Assembly (NCBI GenBank): GCA_964538355.1
Contig: CAZIFC010000002.1
Span: forward strand, 124,001 to 188,000
DNA length: 64,000 nt
Reading direction: 5' to 3'
Source: Bilophila sp964538355
GTDB taxonomy: Bacteria; Desulfobacterota; Desulfovibrionia; Desulfovibrionales; Desulfovibrionaceae
The position numbers and the translations under genes were made by a program. This document shows, piece after piece, positions 33,539-42,438 of the stretch. Under the pieces are notes generated by a model, which saw only the letters and a program-made list of their open reading frames with translations, was not told the DNA's origin and ran no database searches. Every line of letters starts with the position of its first letter. Position 1 is the stretch's first letter.

Positions 33539-34308
33539 ACCAGCCTTTTGGTGCGTCCATATCCGTCCGGAACCTGTGCAAGCTCTACGGAAAAACGCCG
33601 GTTCTGGACGGCCTTTCGTTTTCCCTGCCCGCCGGAGAAACGCTCTCCGTCATCGGGCCTTCCGGCTGCGGGAAAAGTACGCTGCTCTACCTGCTGGCGG
33701 GCCTGACCAGGCCGGACGCCGGGACAGTCAGCCTCGGGGGGCCTGCCCGGGACAAGCGGCGCATCTCGTTCATCCTTCAGGATTACGGCCTGTTCCCGTG
33801 GAAGACCGTAGAGGAAAATCTCGCCCTGCCGCTGGAGCTTCAGGGTGTTGCCGCCCCCGGACGCGGGAAAGCCGTTGCCGACATGCTGGAAGAGCTGGGG
33901 CTTGCCGGGCTTGAGGAACGGTATCCGGCACAGCTTTCCGGAGGCCAACGCCAGCGCGTGGCGATTGGAAGGGCGTTGATCACCAACCCGGAAATCCTGC
34001 TCATGGACGAGCCGTTTTCGTCGCTCGACGCTCTGACCCGGGAGCACCTTCAGTCCGTCGTACTGTCCCTGTGGCAACGCCATCGCCCAACCTGCGTACT
34101 GGTTACCCATAACGTCCCCGAAGCCGTCTTTTTGGGGAAAAAGGTCATGGTCATGCGCGGGCATCCCGTCCGCAACGTCCTGTGGTTGGACAATCCCTGT
34201 TTTGGAGAACCCGAAGCCTGCGGCGGGGCGTATGCCTCCCTCATCCGCCGCATCCGCGGCGCACTCTCCGAAACAATGGAGGCAAGGAACAGCTCATGTC
34301 CACATTGA
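33535..34308 (+). CDS. ABC transporter ATPase, NitT/TauT type
   Basis: Energises the importer at the inner membrane. The 257 residues have Walker A IGPSGCGKSTLLYLL, Q-loop FILQDYGLFPW, signature LSGGQRQRVAIG, Walker B EILLMDEPFSSLD and the switch His in LVTHNVPEA. The start is GTG at 33535, overlapping the stop codon of the receptor gene (GTGA), so the genes are translationally coupled; a longer open frame begins inside the receptor gene but is not supported. The stop overlaps the next gene by 13 nt. Confidence 0.93.
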   Translation: MNQPFGASISVRNLCKLYGKTPVLDGLSFSLPAGETLSVIGPSGCGKSTLLYLLAGLTRPDAGTVSLGGPARDKRRISFILQDYGLFPWKTVEENLALPLELQGVAAPGRGKAVADMLEELGLAGLEERYPAQLSGGQRQRVAIGRALITNPEILLMDEPFSSLDALTREHLQSVVLSLWQRHRPTCVLVTHNVPEAVFLGKKVMVMRGHPVRNVLWLDNPCFGEPEACGGAYASLIRRIRGALSETMEARNSSCPH

Positions 34309-34796
34309 TCCTTCTCATGCTGTGCGGCGCGGCGGGCGGCTTTCTCTTTGAATGGTACAACCTGCCCGGAGGCGCAATGACCGGGGCCATCGTCGCCGTC
34401 ATTCTCCTGAAAACGTTCTCCGCCATGCCGCAGGCCGCCTTTCCCCGCCCGATCCAGTTCTGCATCTATGTGGGGCTTGGCGTACTGGTCGGCAACATGT
34501 ACCGTCCCGAAATGCTGCTGGCTGTCCGCGACACCTGGCCCACGCTGGTGCTCAGCACCCTGATGGTGCTCGCAGCCGGGATACTCATTGCCGTTTTTGT
34601 ACACAAGTTCGGAAATCTGGATATAACAAACGCATATCTTGCCACCAGCCCCGGCGGGCTGAATGTCGTTGTTGGCCTTGCCGCGGACATGGGGCCGAAT
34701 GCGCCCATTGTTCTCGCCTATCAGATGATCCGGCTCTACGCCATCATCCTTACGGTTCCCCTTGCCGCAAGAATCCTTCATGCATGTCTCGGCTGA
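34296..34796 (+). CDS. AbrB-family membrane protein, single repeat
   Basis: A 166-residue integral membrane protein with about five hydrophobic segments and the family pattern LPGGAMTGAIVAVILL ... YVGLGVLVGNMY ... LATSPGGLNVVVGLAADMG. The AbrB family (often misnamed ammonia monooxygenase) normally has two tandem repeats in about 350 residues; only one is present here, so it may act as a dimer. The function is not established. AAGGA precedes the ATG, which lies within the last codons of the ATPase gene. Its place between the ATPase and permease of an ABC operon suggests a role in moving the same substrate. Confidence 0.78.
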   Translation: MSTLILLMLCGAAGGFLFEWYNLPGGAMTGAIVAVILLKTFSAMPQAAFPRPIQFCIYVGLGVLVGNMYRPEMLLAVRDTWPTLVLSTLMVLAAGILIAVFVHKFGNLDITNAYLATSPGGLNVVVGLAADMGPNAPIVLAYQMIRLYAIILTVPLAARILHACLG

Positions 34797-34867
34797 ACGG
34801 CCTGCCCTTCCCGTTCGAAAACGCCGCCTCCTGCGAAATCCCCCTTTCATCCCGAGCAAGGAATACA

Positions 34868-35629
34868 ATGCGAACGCTTATCCGTTACCTGCTGGCTCTC
34901 GCGGCTTTGCTGGTCTTCTGGCATCTCGGCTCCCTGACGCTTGGGGAGCATTTGCTGCCCCGCCCTCTGGAGGTGCTGGCGTATTTCGCCGAAGCCCTGA
35001 CCACGGGGGCGTTCTGGCAGCACGCCGGGGCCAGCGCGTGGCGGGTCGTTTCCGCCATGTGCCTTGCATGGTGTGTCGCCTTTCCGCTCGGGCTTGCGCT
35101 CGGACACATTAGATCTCTGGACAAGGCCCTGTCTCCGCTGGTATTCTTGACCTACCCCCTGCCCAAAATCGTTCTGCTGCCTTTGTTTCTGACCTTGTTC
35201 GGACTGGGGGATCTGCCGCGCATCCTGTTGATAGCCCTGACTACCGGCTATCAGATTCTTGTGGTGACGCGGGCAAGCGCACAGGGACTGGACAGGAAAT
35301 ATCTCGATTCGTTCCGCACTATCGGAGGGACACCCGCTCAGGTTGTGCGCCATGTCCTCATCCCCGCGGCTCTGCCCGACGCCATCACCGCCCTGAAGGT
35401 CGCCAGCGGGACGGCGGTGGCGGTGCTGTTCATGGCGGAATCCTTCGCCACCAGAAAAGGACTCGGCTTTCTGATCATGGATGCCTGGGGACGGGGCGAT
35501 CAGCTGGAAATGTTCACGGGCATTCTGGCCATGAGCATCATGGGCGTGCTCCTCTATGAAGCGTGCAACACGCTGGAAGCCCGGTGCTGCCGCTGGCGAA
35601 ACGCCAGTCTGGGCGGTATGCGGAAATGA
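34868..35629 (+). CDS. ABC transporter permease, NitT/TauT type
   Basis: Inner-membrane channel subunit of 253 residues with six predicted helices. The cytoplasmic EAA-type loop TIGGTPAQVVRHVLIPAALPD contacts the ATPase. The helix AVLFMAESFATRKGLGFLIM is typical of the SsuC/TauC group. ATG at 34868 has AAGGA at good spacing; an upstream-open frame exists but only as an overlap with the AbrB-like gene. The stop overlaps the first crcB start (ATGA). Confidence 0.92.
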   Translation: MRTLIRYLLALAALLVFWHLGSLTLGEHLLPRPLEVLAYFAEALTTGAFWQHAGASAWRVVSAMCLAWCVAFPLGLALGHIRSLDKALSPLVFLTYPLPKIVLLPLFLTLFGLGDLPRILLIALTTGYQILVVTRASAQGLDRKYLDSFRTIGGTPAQVVRHVLIPAALPDAITALKVASGTAVAVLFMAESFATRKGLGFLIMDAWGRGDQLEMFTGILAMSIMGVLLYEACNTLEARCCRWRNASLGGMRK

Positions 35630-35997
35630 CGGATTTCGAGTTTTTCTGCGTCGCCGCTGGCGGTGCCGCCGGTGCGTTGTGCCGGTATGCGGCAACCATG
35701 CTGTGCGCCCGGTTTGTTCGGCATTTTCCGTTGGGGACCCTGCTGGTCAACGTGGCGGGTTCCCTGCTCATGGGCCTGCTTGCCGGATACGGCGAACGCT
35801 GCGGGACGTTCCCGCTCCCCGTGCTGTTCTGCGGGGCCGGCTTTCTCGGCGCGTTGACGACTTTTTCCACCTTTGCGATGGATACCTTCGCTACCTTTCG
35901 CGACGGACACCCGACAAAGGCCGCGTTCAATATCCTCCTGAACGTTTCCTTGTCCTTCAGCGGTACGGCGTTCGGTCTTTTTCTCCTTGTCGGCTGA
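35626..35997 (+). CDS. crcB: Fluoride channel Fluc/CrcB, first of a tandem pair
   Basis: A small four-helix fluoride-specific exit channel (123 residues) that dimerises in antiparallel topology. Visible signatures: GGAAGALCRY near the start, GTLLVNVAGSLLMGLL with the conserved Asn, and GALTTFSTFAMDT containing the phenylalanine-box. The ATG overlaps the permease stop codon (ATGA). A second, divergent copy follows after 13 nt, which is the usual arrangement for paired Fluc subunits of opposite fixed topology that form heterodimers. Confidence 0.93.
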   Translation: MTDFEFFCVAAGGAAGALCRYAATMLCARFVRHFPLGTLLVNVAGSLLMGLLAGYGERCGTFPLPVLFCGAGFLGALTTFSTFAMDTFATFRDGHPTKAAFNILLNVSLSFSGTAFGLFLLVG

Positions 35998-36010
35998 TGG
36001 GAATGTTTCC

Positions 36011-36400
36011 ATGCTTTCTCCAAAAAATGCGCTTGCCGTCATGGTTGGCGGCGGCGCGGGCGCGGTATGCCGTGTGGAATTGGGCCTTGCCATCGCCGAT
36101 CGGCTGCCGGGCTTTCCCTTCGGCGTATTGTGCGCCAATGTAATCGGCTGTCTGTTCATGGGGCTTTTCCAGGGCTGGATACGCCGCAGATCTTCTTTTG
36201 AAACAGCCTCCTGCCTGTTCGGGACGGGCTTTCTGGGCGGGTTTACCACCTTCTCCACCTTTTCGATGGATACGATCCTCCTGTTCCGCTCCGGCGATTT
36301 TGTCGCTGCCGGAATCAATATTTTCGCCAACCTGCTTCTCTGTCTGGCCGCCGTCTGGGGCGGGTATATTCTCATGGCTCCGCACCGGAAGCCCGACTAG
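36011..36400 (+). CDS. crcB: Fluoride channel Fluc/CrcB, second of a tandem pair
   Basis: 129 residues with the same four-helix plan: GGGAGAVCRVELG, CANVIGCLFMGLFQGW, and GGFTTFSTFSMDT. It is clearly diverged from the first copy, as expected of dual-topology partners. ATG at 36011 follows GATGGGAA; a TTG eight codons upstream, inside the first copy, is less likely. A terminator hairpin begins within its last codons, closing the ABC-crcB operon. No fluoride riboswitch is recognised upstream of either copy or of the operon. Confidence 0.92.
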   Translation: MLSPKNALAVMVGGGAGAVCRVELGLAIADRLPGFPFGVLCANVIGCLFMGLFQGWIRRRSSFETASCLFGTGFLGGFTTFSTFSMDTILLFRSGDFVAAGINIFANLLLCLAAVWGGYILMAPHRKPD

Positions 36401-36428
36401 AAGGATTCCCCCCTGCGGGCTTTTTTGC
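36389..36428 (+). terminator. Rho-independent terminator of the ABC-crcB operon
   Basis: AAGCCCG (36389-36395) pairs with CGGGCTT (36416-36422), followed by a T run (TTTTTTGC). The 5' arm overlaps the last codons of the second crcB gene. Confidence 0.8.
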
Positions 36429-36464
36429 TAGAAGGTGCTGGAGCCTGTTTCAAAAGGAAACCCT

Positions 36465-36746
36465 ATGCGCGTTCTGCTTCTCTGCCTCCTTCTGCTGCTG
36501 CCGCTCTCGGCACAGGGGGCCTCCCTGCTCCCCGATGACGGCTACCCTCCCCCCGACTGCCGCGCTCCGCTCCGACCTCTGCCGGACGACGAACCTTCGG
36601 ACTGGAAACTCTACCGCGCCGACATGGAGTCCTATCGCCAATGCGTCGAGGCGTACCTCTCCACGGCCCGGAAAGACATCGAACGTATCCGCAGCCGCAT
36701 GGAGCGGGCCGTGCAGGACTACAATGAGGAATCGGGCAATCTCTAG
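36465..36746 (+). CDS. Small secreted protein of unknown function
   Basis: 93 residues with a clear signal peptide (MRVLLLCLLLLLPLSAQGAS), so it is predicted to be periplasmic. The mature part starts with a proline-rich stretch (DDGYPPPDCRAPLRPLPDDEPSDW) and ends in a helix (YRQCVEAYLSTARKDIERIRSRMERAVQDYNEE). It has two cysteines that could form a disulfide. AAAAGGAA precedes the ATG. No family is recognised. It lies between a terminator and a 234-bp gap, so it is probably monocistronic. Confidence 0.7.
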   Translation: MRVLLLCLLLLLPLSAQGASLLPDDGYPPPDCRAPLRPLPDDEPSDWKLYRADMESYRQCVEAYLSTARKDIERIRSRMERAVQDYNEESGNL

Positions 36747-36980
36747 CCCCGTCCAAAACCTGTCCGCCTTCCGGCTCCGCCCGTGAACGCCGGTTTCCTC
36801 CGCAGTGGCTGGACGCGGCAGAGGGGACCACACGGACGCAGGCCGCGCTGAGACAAACCCTTTCTCCCGTACAACGCAGGCCGCCCGCAAAAGGGGCTGC
36901 GGCACGGGAGATTTCATCCTGATCCGCCCCCCGCACCTTGAGGGGCCGAACCACCCGCCGCACACGGCGAGGAGCCTTGA

Positions 36981-38000
36981 ATGACACGAGTGCTTGCCTG
37001 CATGGCCATCGGAGCCTGGGTTTTTCTGCTCTGGCCCTTTCCGGTCACAACCTTCCTTGCCACCTGCATGGCCTGCGTCAGTTACCCCGTATACCGAAAG
37101 CTGCACCGCAGGCTGTCTCCTTCATGGGCTATGGCGGCCTATACGACGGGCCTGACCCTGATAACCATCCTGCCCATCGCCACCATTGTTTCGCTGGTGA
37201 CCCCGCAGGCCGTTGCCGGACTCAAGATTCTCGACGGGTTGCGCGACTCGGGATGGATCAACAGCCCCGCGGCGCAGGCGTGGTTTGCATCGGTGGACAC
37301 CGCCCTCAAAAAACTCCCCGGGCTGGAAGGCGGCCTTGATCAGCTCGCCAGTACGGCGGCGGGGCTGGCCGGAGCCGCGGCCCGAACCGTGCTGGCCGGC
37401 GGCGTGGGGCTGGCCGGGGGTGCGTTTCAGGCCGTACTGGTGCTCTTCCTTTTCGTCATGATCACCATGATGTGCACGAGCCGCGCCGATATCATCCACG
37501 AATTCGCCTGTCGGCTCACCCTGTGGCCCGCCGACGTGATCGATCGTTTTGTATCCTCCATTCGAAAGGCCATTTTCGGGGTGCTGGTCGGCGTCGTCTT
37601 CGTGGCTCTCATCCAGGGCTTTCTCTGCGGCGTGGGCTTTGCCGTCGCGGAGGTTCCGCAACCCGCGTTCTGGGGGCTGATTGCGGCCTTTGTCGCGCCG
37701 ATCCCCTTTGTGGGCACGGCTCTCGTCTGGATTCCCGTCTGCATCTGGCTGTGGCTGACCGGTTCCACCGTGGCCTGCATCAGCCTGGCAATCTGGTGTG
37801 CTCTGGTCGTTGCAGGCGTGGACAACCTGCTCCGCCCCTTCTTCCTCAAAACGGGGATCGATGCCTCGGTGGTGACGCTGATCCTCTCCATCCTTTGCGG
37901 CCTTGCCGCCTTTGGGCCTGTGGGCGTCTTTGCCGGGCCAGTGCTGGTGGCGGTCGCCATTCAGGCCGCCAACGAGAGCACCCTTTCCCGCAAGGTCTGA
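36981..38000 (+). CDS. AI-2E family transporter (PerM-like)
   Basis: A 339-residue inner-membrane protein with about eight hydrophobic segments and the AI-2E_transport family layout: an N-terminal pair of helices, a soluble central part (about 75-145), then QAVLVLFLFVMITMM, FGVLVGVVFVALIQGFLCGVGF and the diagnostic GLIAAFVAPIPFVGTALVWIPV. The C-terminus has VDNLLRPFFLKTGIDASVV. Family members export autoinducer-2 or act as Na+/H+ antiporters; the substrate is not inferable here. GAGGAG precedes the ATG. Confidence 0.9.
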   Translation: MTRVLACMAIGAWVFLLWPFPVTTFLATCMACVSYPVYRKLHRRLSPSWAMAAYTTGLTLITILPIATIVSLVTPQAVAGLKILDGLRDSGWINSPAAQAWFASVDTALKKLPGLEGGLDQLASTAAGLAGAAARTVLAGGVGLAGGAFQAVLVLFLFVMITMMCTSRADIIHEFACRLTLWPADVIDRFVSSIRKAIFGVLVGVVFVALIQGFLCGVGFAVAEVPQPAFWGLIAAFVAPIPFVGTALVWIPVCIWLWLTGSTVACISLAIWCALVVAGVDNLLRPFFLKTGIDASVVTLILSILCGLAAFGPVGVFAGPVLVAVAIQAANESTLSRKV

Positions 38001-38254
38001 TTTCCTTCGCTTTCCTTGTCCATCCCGGGCGGGGCATTCTGCTCCGCCTTTTTTTGCGGACTCTGCCCTTTCCCCGTCCCGAACAGCCGAAGCGCACTCT
38101 CCGGCTTTTCAAAAAAAATTGCCTTTTCCGTACCAAACCGGGGCAAAATTTTCGTCCCGAATAAGTTCCTCATTTTTCAGGATCCGAAGACGAGAATAAC
38201 GCCCAAGCCTGAAATATAACGAAAAAAGTAAAGAACTTTGTACCAATAAAGGCA

Positions 38255-38282
38255 TTTACAAGCGTTTGGCTGTGGCTATTAT
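38255..38282 (+). promoter_or_regulatory. Predicted sigma-70 promoter of htrA
   Basis: -35 TTTACA (38255-38260) and -10 TATTAT (38277-38282) have a 16-bp spacer; each matches consensus at five of six positions. The region 38001-38335 holds no gene. Confidence 0.65.
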
Positions 38283-38290
38283 GTCGGGAA

Positions 38291-38307
38291 CAGTTTGATC
38301 GAAACTG
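38291..38307 (+). promoter_or_regulatory. Inverted repeat at the htrA transcription start
   Basis: CAGTTT (38291-38296) and AAACTG (38302-38307) form a perfect 6-bp inverted repeat around GATCG, just after the predicted transcription start. It could be an operator or a short 5'-UTR hairpin. Confidence 0.4.
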
Positions 38308-38335
38308 CCCACATAGATTTCAAAAGGAGTTTTTC

Positions 38336-39772
38336 ATGTTGCAGAAATACAAAATGCTGCCCCTTTTCGCGATCATGCTTGTCATGTCGCTGGTCTTTTC
38401 GGCACAGGCCGCGCCTGTAGCCCCGAATTTCGTTCCGCTGGTGCAGGCCGCCGGCAAGGCTGTCGTCAACATCAGCACGGAAAAGAAGGTCGTGCAGCGC
38501 GGCGGGGGCATGCCTTCCGAAATGTTCCGCGGCCTTCCCCCGGAATTCGAACGCTTTTTTGAACAGTTCGAGGGCGGGCGCAATGCCAAGCCCCGCACGC
38601 AGCGTTCCCTCGGCACAGGCTTCATCATCTCCGCCGACGGGTACATCGTCACCAACAACCATGTGGTTGCGGGCGCGGACACCGTGCTTGTCAACCTTCA
38701 GGGCAGCACCGGCAAGGAGCATTCCCTCAAGGCCGACATCATCGGCACCGACGAGGAAACCGACATCGCCCTGCTCAAGGTCAAGGCGGATTCCCCCCTG
38801 CCGTATCTGGACTTCGGCAATTCCGACAAGATGGAAGTGGGCGAATGGGTTCTCGCAATCGGCAACCCCTTCGGCCTCGGCCATACCGTCACGGCCGGCA
38901 TCCTGAGCGCAAAGGGCCGCAACATCCAGTCCGGCCCATTCGACAACTTCCTCCAGACCGACGCCTCCATCAACCCCGGCAACAGCGGCGGCCCCCTCAT
39001 CAATATGGAAGGCAAGGTGATCGGCATCAATACCGCCATCATCGCCAGCGGACAGGGCATCGGCTTCGCCATTCCCAGCAGCATGGCCGAACGCATCGTC
39101 AGCCAGCTGAAGCAGGACAAGAAGGTCAGCCGCGGCTGGCTTGGCGTCACCATTCAGGATGTTGATGAAAACACCGCCAAGGCTCTGGGGCTTCCTGAAA
39201 GCACCGGCGCGCTCATCGGCTCCGTCATGCCTGACGAGCCCGCCGCCAAGGGCGGCATGAAGGACGGCGACGTGGTTCTTGAAGTCAACGGTCAGAAGGT
39301 GGACAACTCCGGTGCGCTGCTTCGCTCCATCGCCACGGAAGCCCCCGGCTCCAAGGTCAACATGGTGATCTGGCGTGACGGCGAACGCAAGAACATCACC
39401 GTGCAGCTCGGTGAACGCAACCTCGGCAAGAACACGTCGGTCAAGTCCGGTGCCGTGGATCAGGACGCTCCCGCCCTTGGCCTCTCCGTCCGCCCGCTCA
39501 CCAAGGAAGAATCCCGCGCCGCGCATCTCGCTCCCGGAACCGGCCTGCTCATCGTGGGCGTGGAACCCGGCAAGATTGCCGCCGAATCCGAACTTCAGGA
39601 AGGCGACGTGATCCTCACCGCCAACCTCAAGCCCATCAAGTCCACGGAAGACTTCGCCAGAGTCATCCGTGAGGACGCCAAGAAGCGCGGAGTGGTCATG
39701 CTCCAGATTCAGCGTCAGGGCCAGACGTTCTTCCGCTCCCTCTCGCTGACCGAGAAGGCCGACAAGAAATAG
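38336..39772 (+). CDS. htrA: Periplasmic serine protease HtrA/DegP
   Basis: An envelope quality-control protease/chaperone of 478 residues, with a signal peptide (1-25). The trypsin-like domain has catalytic His109 (VTNNHVV), Asp143 (TDIALLKV) and Ser217 (NPGNSGGPL). Two PDZ domains follow (about 275-365, GWLGVTIQDVDENTAKALGL; and about 385-475, GLSVRPLTKEESRAAHL). AAAGGAG lies upstream of the ATG. The gene is monocistronic, with its own promoter and a strong terminator. Codon use is strongly biased, suggesting high expression. Confidence 0.96.
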   Translation: MLQKYKMLPLFAIMLVMSLVFSAQAAPVAPNFVPLVQAAGKAVVNISTEKKVVQRGGGMPSEMFRGLPPEFERFFEQFEGGRNAKPRTQRSLGTGFIISADGYIVTNNHVVAGADTVLVNLQGSTGKEHSLKADIIGTDEETDIALLKVKADSPLPYLDFGNSDKMEVGEWVLAIGNPFGLGHTVTAGILSAKGRNIQSGPFDNFLQTDASINPGNSGGPLINMEGKVIGINTAIIASGQGIGFAIPSSMAERIVSQLKQDKKVSRGWLGVTIQDVDENTAKALGLPESTGALIGSVMPDEPAAKGGMKDGDVVLEVNGQKVDNSGALLRSIATEAPGSKVNMVIWRDGERKNITVQLGERNLGKNTSVKSGAVDQDAPALGLSVRPLTKEESRAAHLAPGTGLLIVGVEPGKIAAESELQEGDVILTANLKPIKSTEDFARVIREDAKKRGVVMLQIQRQGQTFFRSLSLTEKADKK

Positions 39773-39809
39773 CCTCCGAAACGTTCTTGCCAAAGAACGC
39801 GCACGCCAA

Positions 39810-39856
39810 GGCCGCGCAGGACACCCCGGTATCCTGCGCGGCCCCTCTTTTTTCTC
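39810..39856 (+). terminator. Rho-independent terminator of htrA
   Basis: A perfect 12-bp stem (GGCCGCGCAGGA at 39810-39821, TCCTGCGCGGCC at 39832-39843) followed by CCTCTTTTTTCTC. Confidence 0.92.
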
Positions 39857-40048
39857 GGGAAACAAGCCCGCCGCGCCCGCGTGAACAGGCCGCGTCCGGC
39901 AGGGGCTGCGGACAGCCGGGCGGCTGTCGGGCCTTTTTGCATGGCGGCACTTTAAAAAACCCGAAAAATGCTGCAACATGCCCTGCATCCGCTTCCTTGC
40001 GGAAGTGTTTTGCCATCATGAACACAGGATGGATAAAGGAGCAGAAGC

Positions 40049-40771
40049 ATGATCAAGATTGATGCCCATGCCCATGTCGGGCATTTCGGCGGCTGGGCGA
40101 ATGTGGGCCTTACCGCGGAAGAGATGGTAGCCGCCATGGACAGACACGCCATCGAGCGCACTGTCATCAGCTACATGGACAATGCCGTAACGGAAGAGGC
40201 CGTCCGCCGGTTCCCCTCGCGGTTTGAAGGGCTTATCTGGGTAAACCCCTACCACGGCGAAACGGATATCGCCCTGGCGGAACGCCTGATCAGGGAAGAG
40301 GGCTTCAAAGGCATAAAGCTGCATCCGCTGTTCGATGCCTATACCGCCAATGATGAGGTCGTGCATCCGGTCATGGAGCTGGCAGGACGGCTGAACGTCC
40401 CGGTATTCGTCCATTCGGGGCATCCGCCGTTTTCGCTGCCGCACAGCATCGCGCAGCTTGCACAAGATTTCCCCTCCATTCCGGTTGTCCTCGTACATAT
40501 GGGGCATGGGCACGGCGTCTACATTCAGGCTTCGCTCGATCTTTCCCGCCGCATCGACAACCTGTATCTGGAAACCTCCGGTATGCCCATGCACACCAAA
40601 ATCTATGAAGCCTATGAAAAAGTCGGGCATGACCGCATCTTCTGGGGCAGCGACGCACCCTTCCACCTTTATGAGGTGGAGGAGCTGCGAACGCAGCTTT
40701 GCGGCCTGAACGATACGGCACTTGAAAACATCTTCTACAACAACATCAAAAAGTTCCTCAACATCCGCTAG
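40049..40771 (+). CDS. Amidohydrolase_2 family metal-dependent hydrolase
   Basis: A 240-residue TIM-barrel enzyme. It has the metal motif DAHAHVG at the N-terminus, FKGIKLHPLFDAY, VPVFVHSGHP, VVLVHMGHG and the late catalytic Asp in FWGSDAPFH. This set places it in the amidohydrolase-2 group, which hydrolyses or decarboxylates small cyclic and aromatic acids. The specific substrate is unknown. GGAG precedes the ATG. It lies alone between the htrA terminator and the shared terminator with the porin gene. Confidence 0.88.
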   Translation: MIKIDAHAHVGHFGGWANVGLTAEEMVAAMDRHAIERTVISYMDNAVTEEAVRRFPSRFEGLIWVNPYHGETDIALAERLIREEGFKGIKLHPLFDAYTANDEVVHPVMELAGRLNVPVFVHSGHPPFSLPHSIAQLAQDFPSIPVVLVHMGHGHGVYIQASLDLSRRIDNLYLETSGMPMHTKIYEAYEKVGHDRIFWGSDAPFHLYEVEELRTQLCGLNDTALENIFYNNIKKFLNIR

Positions 40772-40826
40772 ACAGGGCTGCGGAGAGAAAGGGCCGCACG
40801 GCAATCAAGGCCCTCTCCTGCCGCGC

Positions 40827-40867
40827 ATGAGAAAAAGGCCCCTCCAGCGAGCAACCGGAGGGGCCTT
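40827..40867 (-). terminator. Terminator of the porin gene (bidirectional hairpin)
   Basis: An 11-bp stem (AAGGCCCCTCC at 40835-40845, GGAGGGGCCTT at 40857-40867) lies between convergent genes. On the minus strand it is followed by TTTTCTC. Confidence 0.8.
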
Positions 40868-40966
40868 GCACAAGGCCGGAAGGGGAACGGGGCTGGCCCA
40901 TGCGGAGGCACCTTCACGCACGGGGGCGGGTTTCGCCTCCCGCACCGTTTCCCCGGGACAGCCTGC

Positions 40967-42370
40967 TTAGAAGGCGTAATTCAGGTTCAGGCCGAACTTG
41001 TAGGCGGTCTTGTCGATGCCATCAAGCTTGCCGCGCCATACGGAGTCATCCAGATCGAGGCGCACAAGGCCCATTTCCGTAACCAGCGTCAGATTTTCAT
41101 AAATCTTGTAGGTGGTATCGAAATTGACTTCCCAGGCGTGATCCTTGGTGGTCAGGTAGAGGCTGCCGCCCTCGATGCCGCTGACCGGGCCGGACTTCAC
41201 CATGCGGGTATTGTTCGTACCGGTATAGTAGCCGAAGGCCAGCGTATGGCTCAGGTCTTCCATGAAGGACATGTCCGCAAGCCGCGCCACGACGCCCCAC
41301 GTTCCGACAGGCGTTTTGTTGAGCACCGCCCCGTTGGAGATCCCGTAGCCCCCGTCCCAGCCAAAGGACGTTGCCGCCCAGCCCGGAGACAGCGTGGGCA
41401 TCCGCTCCGATCCGTCCGCCACGCTGGCATTGTCGCCGGAACCATACCACGCGATGAGTCCGGGGGTCATGAAGTCAAGCTTGTATTCGGCGATACCGGA
41501 AACCAGCCAGCCCTGACGGGTGAGATCCTGCCCGTCCGCCGCCCGGCCCCAGTCGGCCTTGCCGTAAGCGAAATCCATCGCGACCCGGAAAGGATCAAAC
41601 AGCGTCAGCTCTCCGCCGACACCAGCCCACCACGCCGGGCTGTGCGTATCTTTTGCCACGGCGGAAACGCCGTTCTGACCATAGGGAAGCAGCCCGGAAA
41701 CCAGAGACTGCGCGCCCTCGCCCACGTTTTTGAGGCTGTTCTTGCCCATGTTGCCGTACATGCCCCACGGGCTGACCTGCCAGCCATCGCCATGAACCGG
41801 AACGCTCAGGCCCACAAAATCCATAGCATCGCCGACGACGCGCCGATCCGTCCTGGTGGCGTTGTTGTTTGCCGCACGCAGCCAGAACAGGGTCGCCCCC
41901 ACCGTCTCGTTGAACTGGTAGGCAAGCGTAATGCCCGCGCCGTTCGAGTCGTCACCGCCCATGATGGGATCACCCGCAACGAAATTCGGCAGGCTGAACG
42001 GCTGCAAGCCGACCCTGACGCTCAAATCCGTCCGGGGCACGACCCAGTCGACATAGGAATAGCGAACCAGCACATTCCTGCCGTTGGTTCCCAGGGCACC
42101 GCCCTCTTCCGCGTTGCCCCAGTTCGTATCACCAAGCTGCAACAGCACGGTTCCCTTCAAAAATTCCGAAGCGATGATGTCAACCTGCGTCCGCAGACGC
42201 TGGCGGGCACGGAAGGCGTCGTCCGTCCGATCCTTGGAAAAGGACAGCCTGTTCCATTCCATATTGAAATCCCATTCCCCGGACACCTTGATGTCGGCGG
42301 CCTGCGCTCCCGTAAGGGGTACACCCAGGGCCAGACCCGCGGCCAAAAGCAGAACTGCCACTTTCTTCAT
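40967..42370 (-). CDS. Outer-membrane homotrimeric porin (Desulfovibrio type)
   Basis: A 467-residue beta-barrel porin for passive diffusion across the outer membrane. It has a signal peptide (1-24, ending AQAA), alternating amphipathic strands with aromatic girdles, and the terminal LNLNYAF whose C-terminal Phe is recognised by the BAM machinery. Start motif ADIKVSGEWDFNMEWN matches Desulfovibrio outer membrane homotrimeric porins. It lies 68 nt downstream of the HMA-like gene, separated by a GC-rich hairpin (42404-42424), so it may be partly co-transcribed with the iron cluster or have its own promoter. Confidence 0.88.
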   Translation of the reverse strand: MKKVAVLLLAAGLALGVPLTGAQAADIKVSGEWDFNMEWNRLSFSKDRTDDAFRARQRLRTQVDIIASEFLKGTVLLQLGDTNWGNAEEGGALGTNGRNVLVRYSYVDWVVPRTDLSVRVGLQPFSLPNFVAGDPIMGGDDSNGAGITLAYQFNETVGATLFWLRAANNNATRTDRRVVGDAMDFVGLSVPVHGDGWQVSPWGMYGNMGKNSLKNVGEGAQSLVSGLLPYGQNGVSAVAKDTHSPAWWAGVGGELTLFDPFRVAMDFAYGKADWGRAADGQDLTRQGWLVSGIAEYKLDFMTPGLIAWYGSGDNASVADGSERMPTLSPGWAATSFGWDGGYGISNGAVLNKTPVGTWGVVARLADMSFMEDLSHTLAFGYYTGTNNTRMVKSGPVSGIEGGSLYLTTKDHAWEVNFDTTYKIYENLTLVTEMGLVRLDLDDSVWRGKLDGIDKTAYKFGLNLNYAF

Positions 42371-42438
42371 TGTTCTTCCTCATTCCCTTTATGTTGCGAA
42401 CATGGAGAGGCGAACCGCCCCTCCCTTCCTCTCGCGGC

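Noticed and set aside
34296..34796. Ammonia monooxygenase subunit
   Set aside because: That label for the AbrB family is a known mis-annotation; no catalytic monooxygenase features are present.
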